Source of the DNA: Alphaproteobacteria bacterium
GTDB lineage: Bacteria; Pseudomonadota; Alphaproteobacteria; Rhodobacterales; Rhodobacteraceae
Reading direction: 5' to 3'
NCBI GenBank assembly: GCA_030425945.1
Contig: JAUHZL010000086.1
Coordinates: 1-9,103, forward strand
DNA length: 9,103 nt
A model generated the notes under the pieces. The model saw nothing but the letters and a program-made list of their open reading frames with translations, did no database searches and was not told where the DNA came from. Positions 6,474 through 9,103 of this stretch are shown one piece after another. The stretch's first letter is position 1; each line of letters begins with the position of its first letter. The position numbers and the translations under genes were made by a program.

Positions 6474-7135
6474 CGATCTCACTGAATGGGGCCACGCTGG
6501 AGGCTCGGGCTTCCGGATCCCTGTTCTGGCCCTCCGAGTCGCTGCTCGTCGTGTCGGACATGCATCTTGGAAAGTCTGACCGGCTGGCCCGGCAGGGGCG
6601 CACCCTGCTGCCCCCTTACGAGAGCATCGAGACCCTGTCGCGCCTTGCCGACGACCTCGACGCGACCGAGGCGCGCAATGTCGTCTGCCTCGGGGACAGT
6701 TTCGACGACCTGCCCGCGCAGAGCTCGCTTCCCGCCGCGGCGCGCGACACGCTCGACCGGCTGATGGCCGGGCGGCGCTGGATCTGGATCGAGGGGAACC
6801 ACGACCCGGGCCCGCTCGACCTCGGGGGGACGCATCTGGGCCAGTTGCGGCTCGGACCGCTTGTCTTTCGCCACATCGCCCAACAGGGCGCCCGCCCGGG
6901 CGAGGTGTCGGGCCACTACCACCCCAAGGCCAGCCTGCGCACGCGCGTCGGACAGGTGGCGCGGCCGGCGTTCCTGCTGGATGCGACGCGCCTGATCATG
7001 CCCGCCTACGGGCGCTATACCGGGGGCCTGAGGCACATCGACCCGGCCCTGCGCGGGTTGATGGCCGACGACGCGACCGCGATCCTGACCGGCCTCAGGC
7101 CGATCGCCGCCCCCGCCTTCGCCGGGGCCGCCTAG
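6461..7135 (+). CDS. pdeM: Ligase-associated metallophosphoesterase PdeM
   Basis: This 224-residue calcineurin-like phosphoesterase shows all metal-binding motifs: SDMHLGKS (Asp33, His35), LGDSFDD (Asp79), GNHD (Asn113, His114) and GHYHPK (His152, His154). The family (TIGR04123-type) is the phosphodiesterase of the ligase-associated DNA damage response cluster. Activity on phosphodiester bonds with divalent metals is expected, but the true substrate is not settled. The gene follows the matching helicase on the same strand. The start is uncertain. TTG 6425 is in frame but only 2 bases from GGAGG. ATG 6461 and ATG 6470 both give the short N-terminus (TISLNGATLEAR then SGSLFWP) that the family normally shows. 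I use the first ATG; 6470 is equally possible. The last 41 bases overlap the convergent LytTR gene, and the tail is Ala/Pro-rich. Confidence 0.9.
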   Translation: MASMTISLNGATLEARASGSLFWPSESLLVVSDMHLGKSDRLARQGRTLLPPYESIETLSRLADDLDATEARNVVCLGDSFDDLPAQSSLPAAARDTLDRLMAGRRWIWIEGNHDPGPLDLGGTHLGQLRLGPLVFRHIAQQGARPGEVSGHYHPKASLRTRVGQVARPAFLLDATRLIMPAYGRYTGGLRHIDPALRGLMADDATAILTGLRPIAAPAFAGAA

Positions 7136-7895
7136 AGACATTGGCGAGCAGGCCCGCCGCCTCGACATCGGCGCGGAAGTTGCGGCTGACCGGCACCGTC
7201 GCGCCGTCGCTGAGGCGCAGCATCAGCCGGTTGCCGTCGGTCTGGTGACCGACCACGGCATCGATCGCGATCCAGTGCGAGCGATGCACCTGCATGCCCG
7301 GGACGCCGTCGACCTCTTCGATGGCATCGCCGAAGCGCATCAGCAGACGCTCGGCGCCCTTCTCGGTCACGACATGGACATAGTGATCCTCGACCGCGAG
7401 CCGCACGAGATCGTTGCCCAGTTCATCCGGCAGACGGCGCAGCAGGCGCGGGCGCGGCGGGCTGACGGTCGTGATCGCATTCGGGTCGAGGCCCTGCAGG
7501 CGATAGATGAAATAGATGATCGGGTTGATCATCAGCGGCACGCTGAGAATGACGAGGAAGATCTGGACAGGTCCCAGCATGGGAATGTCCGACGGGGTCA
7601 GGACGAGCGCGTTGGCCGCAAGGACAACCGGCGTGAAGACGGTGGCGAAGGTCATCCCCGTCGCAACGGAGCGCGCGGGAAAGCCCCAGCTGACGAAGGT
7701 GCTGTCGACGACGAACCGGATGGTCAGCGCGATCAGCAGCGAGCAACCGACGAGCCCGTACCAGTAGGCCGCGCGCAGCGGGAACGACAGCGAGACATAG
7801 GTCCCGAACGGACCGGCCAGCGTCGTCAGGGTGCCCGCCGCGAGGAACGCGCCAAACGCGATCGGGCTGAAGACATATCTCAGAAAAGGGCTCAC
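7095..7895 (-). CDS. Membrane-anchored LytTR-family DNA-binding transcription regulator
   Basis: This 266-residue protein has an N-terminal membrane part with four likely helices (about residues 10-30, 42-62, 78-98 and 108-132). A Pro/Arg linker (145-154) leads to a LytTR DNA-binding domain (about 156-245), recognised by LAVEDHYVHVVTEKG, MRFGDAIEEV and the hallmark VHRSHWIAIDAV. There is no receiver or kinase domain, so it is not a classic response regulator. It probably senses a membrane or extracellular signal directly. The start is GTG, with AAGGA 7 bases upstream on the - strand (7903-7907). The protein ends in an unusual basic tail (RRPRRRRGRR), encoded where the gene overlaps the 3' end of pdeM antisense. 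Upstream it diverges from a thioesterase gene and shares its promoter region. The class is clear; target genes are unknown. Confidence 0.87.
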   Translation of the reverse strand: MSPFLRYVFSPIAFGAFLAAGTLTTLAGPFGTYVSLSFPLRAAYWYGLVGCSLLIALTIRFVVDSTFVSWGFPARSVATGMTFATVFTPVVLAANALVLTPSDIPMLGPVQIFLVILSVPLMINPIIYFIYRLQGLDPNAITTVSPPRPRLLRRLPDELGNDLVRLAVEDHYVHVVTEKGAERLLMRFGDAIEEVDGVPGMQVHRSHWIAIDAVVGHQTDGNRLMLRLSDGATVPVSRNFRADVEAAGLLANVSRRPRRRRGRRSA

Positions 7896-7913
7896 ACTCT
7901 ATCCTTTCGCAAT

Positions 7914-7929
7914 CCGCATGCGGCGCCGC
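7914..7929 (-). repeat. Two overlapping perfect palindromes in the LytTR gene leader
   Basis: CCGCATGCGG (7914-7923) and GCGGCGCCGC (7920-7929) are both perfect 10-base palindromes and share four bases, so they cannot pair at the same time. They lie 19-34 bases before the LytTR start, close to its AAGGA ribosome binding site. Protein binding or RNA structure are both possible. In GC-rich DNA such palindromes also occur by chance. Confidence 0.35.
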
Positions 7930-7957
7930 GTAATCCGGGGCGACTGGGACTGGGCAG

Positions 7958-7988
7958 TTCCGTTCGTTACCACTACTGTGCAACGGAA
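7958..7988. promoter_or_regulatory. Inverted repeat in the divergent promoter region, candidate LytTR site
   Basis: TTCCGTT (7958-7964) and AACGGAA (7982-7988) form an exact 7-base inverted repeat with a 17-base spacer. The left arm extends to TCCGTTCGT (7959-7967), which fits every position of the LytTR consensus [TA][AC][CA]GTTN[AG][TG]. The right arm read on the - strand fits 7 of 9. Known LytTR sites are usually direct repeats, so the inverted arrangement is atypical. I infer a regulatory site for the adjacent LytTR gene, the thioesterase gene, or both. No convincing -35/-10 pair was found on either strand here. Confidence 0.4.
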
Positions 7989-8007
7989 AAAAAGTGCCTG
8001 AACGCGA

Positions 8008-8451
8008 ATGGCCGGGAAACAATCTGACTCGGACGACATCTCTCCCCTGACAGGCGAGGCCTTGCGGGCCAGTTTCGCCCGTCAGGGCCTGATGACCACC
8101 TTCGGTGCCACGCTCGACAGCATCGCTGCCGGGCAAGTGATCATTTCCGCGCCGCTGAATCCGGCCGTCTCGCAGCAGCACGGGGCGGGACACGCGGGGA
8201 TCACCTTCGCGCTCGGTGATTCGGCGGCGGGCTACGCCGCGCTGACCCGGATGCCGGAGGGGTCCGAGGTGATGACCGTCGAGATGAAGATCAACCTGAT
8301 CGCCCCCGCGGTGGGCCAGCGGCTGATCGCGACCGGGACGGTCGAGAAGGCGGGACGCCGCCTGACGGTCGTGACGGCGCGGGTCGAGGTTGAAGCCGAC
8401 GGCCTTCGTCGCGTGGTCGCGCTGATGCAGGGAACGATGATCCCGGTTTAG
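8008..8451 (+). CDS. PaaI-type hotdog-fold acyl-CoA thioesterase
   Basis: This 147-residue protein matches the PaaI/YbgC-like hotdog thioesterases. The signature is QQHGAGHAGITFALGDSAAGYAA (split as QQHG 56-59, HAG 62-64, Asp71 on the central helix), followed by the strand MTVEMKINLIAPA and a C-terminal strand ending LMQGTMIPV. These enzymes hydrolyse acyl-CoA or aryl-CoA thioesters as homotetramers; the substrate here cannot be read from sequence. The residue pattern HGxxHAG with a helix Asp is typical of the family. ATG 8008 is the first possible start, because an in-frame TGA lies at 7999-8001. No Shine-Dalgarno sequence is evident, and the domain only begins near residue 18, so a later start remains possible. 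No terminator is visible before the ArsR operator. Confidence 0.85.
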   Translation: MAGKQSDSDDISPLTGEALRASFARQGLMTTFGATLDSIAAGQVIISAPLNPAVSQQHGAGHAGITFALGDSAAGYAALTRMPEGSEVMTVEMKINLIAPAVGQRLIATGTVEKAGRRLTVVTARVEVEADGLRRVVALMQGTMIPV

Positions 8452-8463
8452 CGCTTTCTTGTT

Positions 8464-8493
8464 TAACGGCTTCGTTATATAAAGAGGCCGTTA
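8464..8493. promoter_or_regulatory. Palindromic operator/promoter of the ArsR-type regulator gene
   Basis: TAACGGC (8464-8470) and GCCGTTA (8487-8493) are an exact 7-base inverted repeat, and TTATATAA (8475-8482) is a perfect palindrome with the same centre (between 8478 and 8479). The element covers a TATA-rich -10-like sequence, the Shine-Dalgarno AAGAGG (8482-8487) and the A of the start codon at 8493. Binding of a dimeric ArsR-family protein here would block its own expression. A -35 box is unclear. Confidence 0.6.
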
Positions 8494-8828
8494 TGCAGAA
8501 AACCGCACTCGACCAGGTCTTCACGGCACTCGCCGATCCAACCCGGCGCGCGATCCTCGACCGGTTGCGTCAGGGCGAGGCGAGCGCCGGTGATCTGGCA
8601 CGCCCCTTCGCGATGTCCCAGCCGGCCGTCTCGCGGCATCTGGCGACGCTCTCCGGTGCGGGTCTCGTGACCCAGCGGCGGGACGGCACCCGGCGCATCT
8701 TCCGGCTCGTCCCCCACCGGCTGACCGAAATCGACGCCTGGCTCGACGGGTTCCGGGCCGCGATGGAAGAGAACTACGCCCGTCTCGACTCGCTTCTCAC
8801 CGACCCGGAGGCCGACGATGTCCCTTGA
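8493..8828 (+). CDS. ArsR/SmtB-family winged-helix repressor without metal site
   Basis: This 111-residue DNA-binding protein has the typical opening LDQVFTALADPTRRAILDRL (7-26). It then has a helix-turn-helix with recognition helix SQPAVSRHLATL (42-53), a wing QRRDGTRRIFRL (61-72) and a C-terminal dimerisation helix (78-102). It has no cysteine at all and lacks the ELCVCDL metal site, so it belongs to the metal-independent ArsR branch commonly paired with AHSA1/SRPBCC genes. The start has AAGAGG 5 bases upstream and lies at the edge of a palindromic operator, consistent with autorepression. The 3' end overlaps the next gene by 11 bases. It probably controls that gene; the ligand is unknown. 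Confidence 0.9.
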   Translation: MQKTALDQVFTALADPTRRAILDRLRQGEASAGDLARPFAMSQPAVSRHLATLSGAGLVTQRRDGTRRIFRLVPHRLTEIDAWLDGFRAAMEENYARLDSLLTDPEADDVP

Positions 8829-9103
8829 TGTCACCCTGCGCGGCGACCGTCAGGTCGTCCTGGTCCGGCACGTGCCCGGCCCGCCCGCCGCCGCGTTCCG
8901 CGCCCATGTCGAGCCAGACCTGATCCGGCGCTGGATGACCGGACCGGGGGACAGCCGGATGACCGAATGCCAGCACGACGCGCGGCCGGGCGGCACCTTC
9001 CGGATGGCATGGGACAGTCCGAGCGACGCCTTCCCGCCCTTCGAGATCACGGGGGAGTACATCGCCCTCGATCCGCCGCATCGCATCGAACATGTCGAGC
9101 GGA
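8818..9103 (+). CDS. SRPBCC/AHSA1-family protein, 3' partial
   Basis: An ATG at 8818 overlaps the end of the ArsR gene by 11 bases, in another frame, and has GGAGG (8807-8811) 6 bases upstream. The frame stays open to the window edge, giving 95 residues of a family usually near 140-170. Visible features match activator-of-Hsp90-like SRPBCC proteins: AFRAHVEPDLIRRWM (26-40), CQHDARPGGTFRMAW (51-65) and ITGEYIALDPPHRIEH (77-92). These form a helix-grip fold with a hydrophobic ligand cavity. The pairing with an ArsR regulator is a common arrangement; the biochemical role is unknown. The ligand-binding C-terminal helix lies outside the window. Confidence 0.85.
   Translation, partial: MSLDVTLRGDRQVVLVRHVPGPPAAAFRAHVEPDLIRRWMTGPGDSRMTECQHDARPGGTFRMAWDSPSDAFPPFEITGEYIALDPPHRIEHVER

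Noticed and set aside
7942..7953. GACTGG-GACTGG tandem repeat in the divergent region as an operator
   Set aside because: It is only two short copies, matches no known site, and is readily expected by chance.
7987..7993. Run of seven A as a phase-variable tract or - strand terminator
   Set aside because: It is outside any coding frame and has no adjacent GC-rich stem in the right orientation. Seven bases is short for slippage.
7245..8027. 260-residue + strand open frame opposite the LytTR gene
   Set aside because: The product is Arg/Asp-rich with no domain, while the - strand frame has clear membrane helices and a LytTR domain. It would also cover the divergent promoter region.

Overview
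The window is high-GC, gene-dense alphaproteobacterial DNA. It most resembles a Rhodobacteraceae (Roseobacter-group) chromosome, judging by the order tadC-tadD-TPR protein-cpaA-AAA ATPase, the ligase-associated helicase/PdeM pair, and strong use of G/C-ending codons. Taxon is inferred from protein similarity recalled from memory, not from a search. I see no rRNA, tRNA, insertion sequence, CRISPR array or phage gene. No stretch longer than about 120 bases lacks a gene.

Region 1 (1-3951, + strand) is the distal end of a tad/Flp pilus operon. It holds the end of the inner-membrane platform protein TadC, two consecutive TPR lipoproteins (the first is TadD), a GTG-initiated CpaA/TadV-type prepilin peptidase, and an AAA+ ATPase with an N-terminal winged-helix-like segment. 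Junctions are tight: a 4-base overlap, then gaps of 31, 1 and 43 bases. CpaA would process Flp pre-pilin, TadC would anchor the inner-membrane platform, and the TPR lipoproteins would support outer-membrane assembly. The role of the ATPase is open.

Region 2 (3992-7135, + strand) holds two genes of the DNA ligase-associated repair module: an 802-residue Lhr-type DEXH helicase and the metallophosphoesterase PdeM. The usual partners (ATP-dependent ligase and the MBL-fold exonuclease) are not in the window. A possible 13-codon leader reading frame sits between the two genes.

Region 3 (7095-8451) has a membrane-anchored LytTR transcription factor on the - strand, whose 3' end overlaps the end of pdeM by 41 bases. 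It is divergent from a PaaI-type hotdog thioesterase. The shared 112-base intergenic region carries an inverted repeat, one arm of which matches the published LytTR-site consensus.

Region 4 (8464-9103, + strand) is an ArsR-family regulator overlapping an AHSA1/SRPBCC gene that runs off the window. A palindrome-like operator lies over the regulator's TATA-rich element, Shine-Dalgarno sequence and start codon, so autorepression is likely.

I did not find a clearly new multi-gene system. The best leads are the ArsR operator, the candidate LytTR site, the winged-helix/AAA+ ATPase tied to the Tad operon, and compact signals in the 3' end of tadD.
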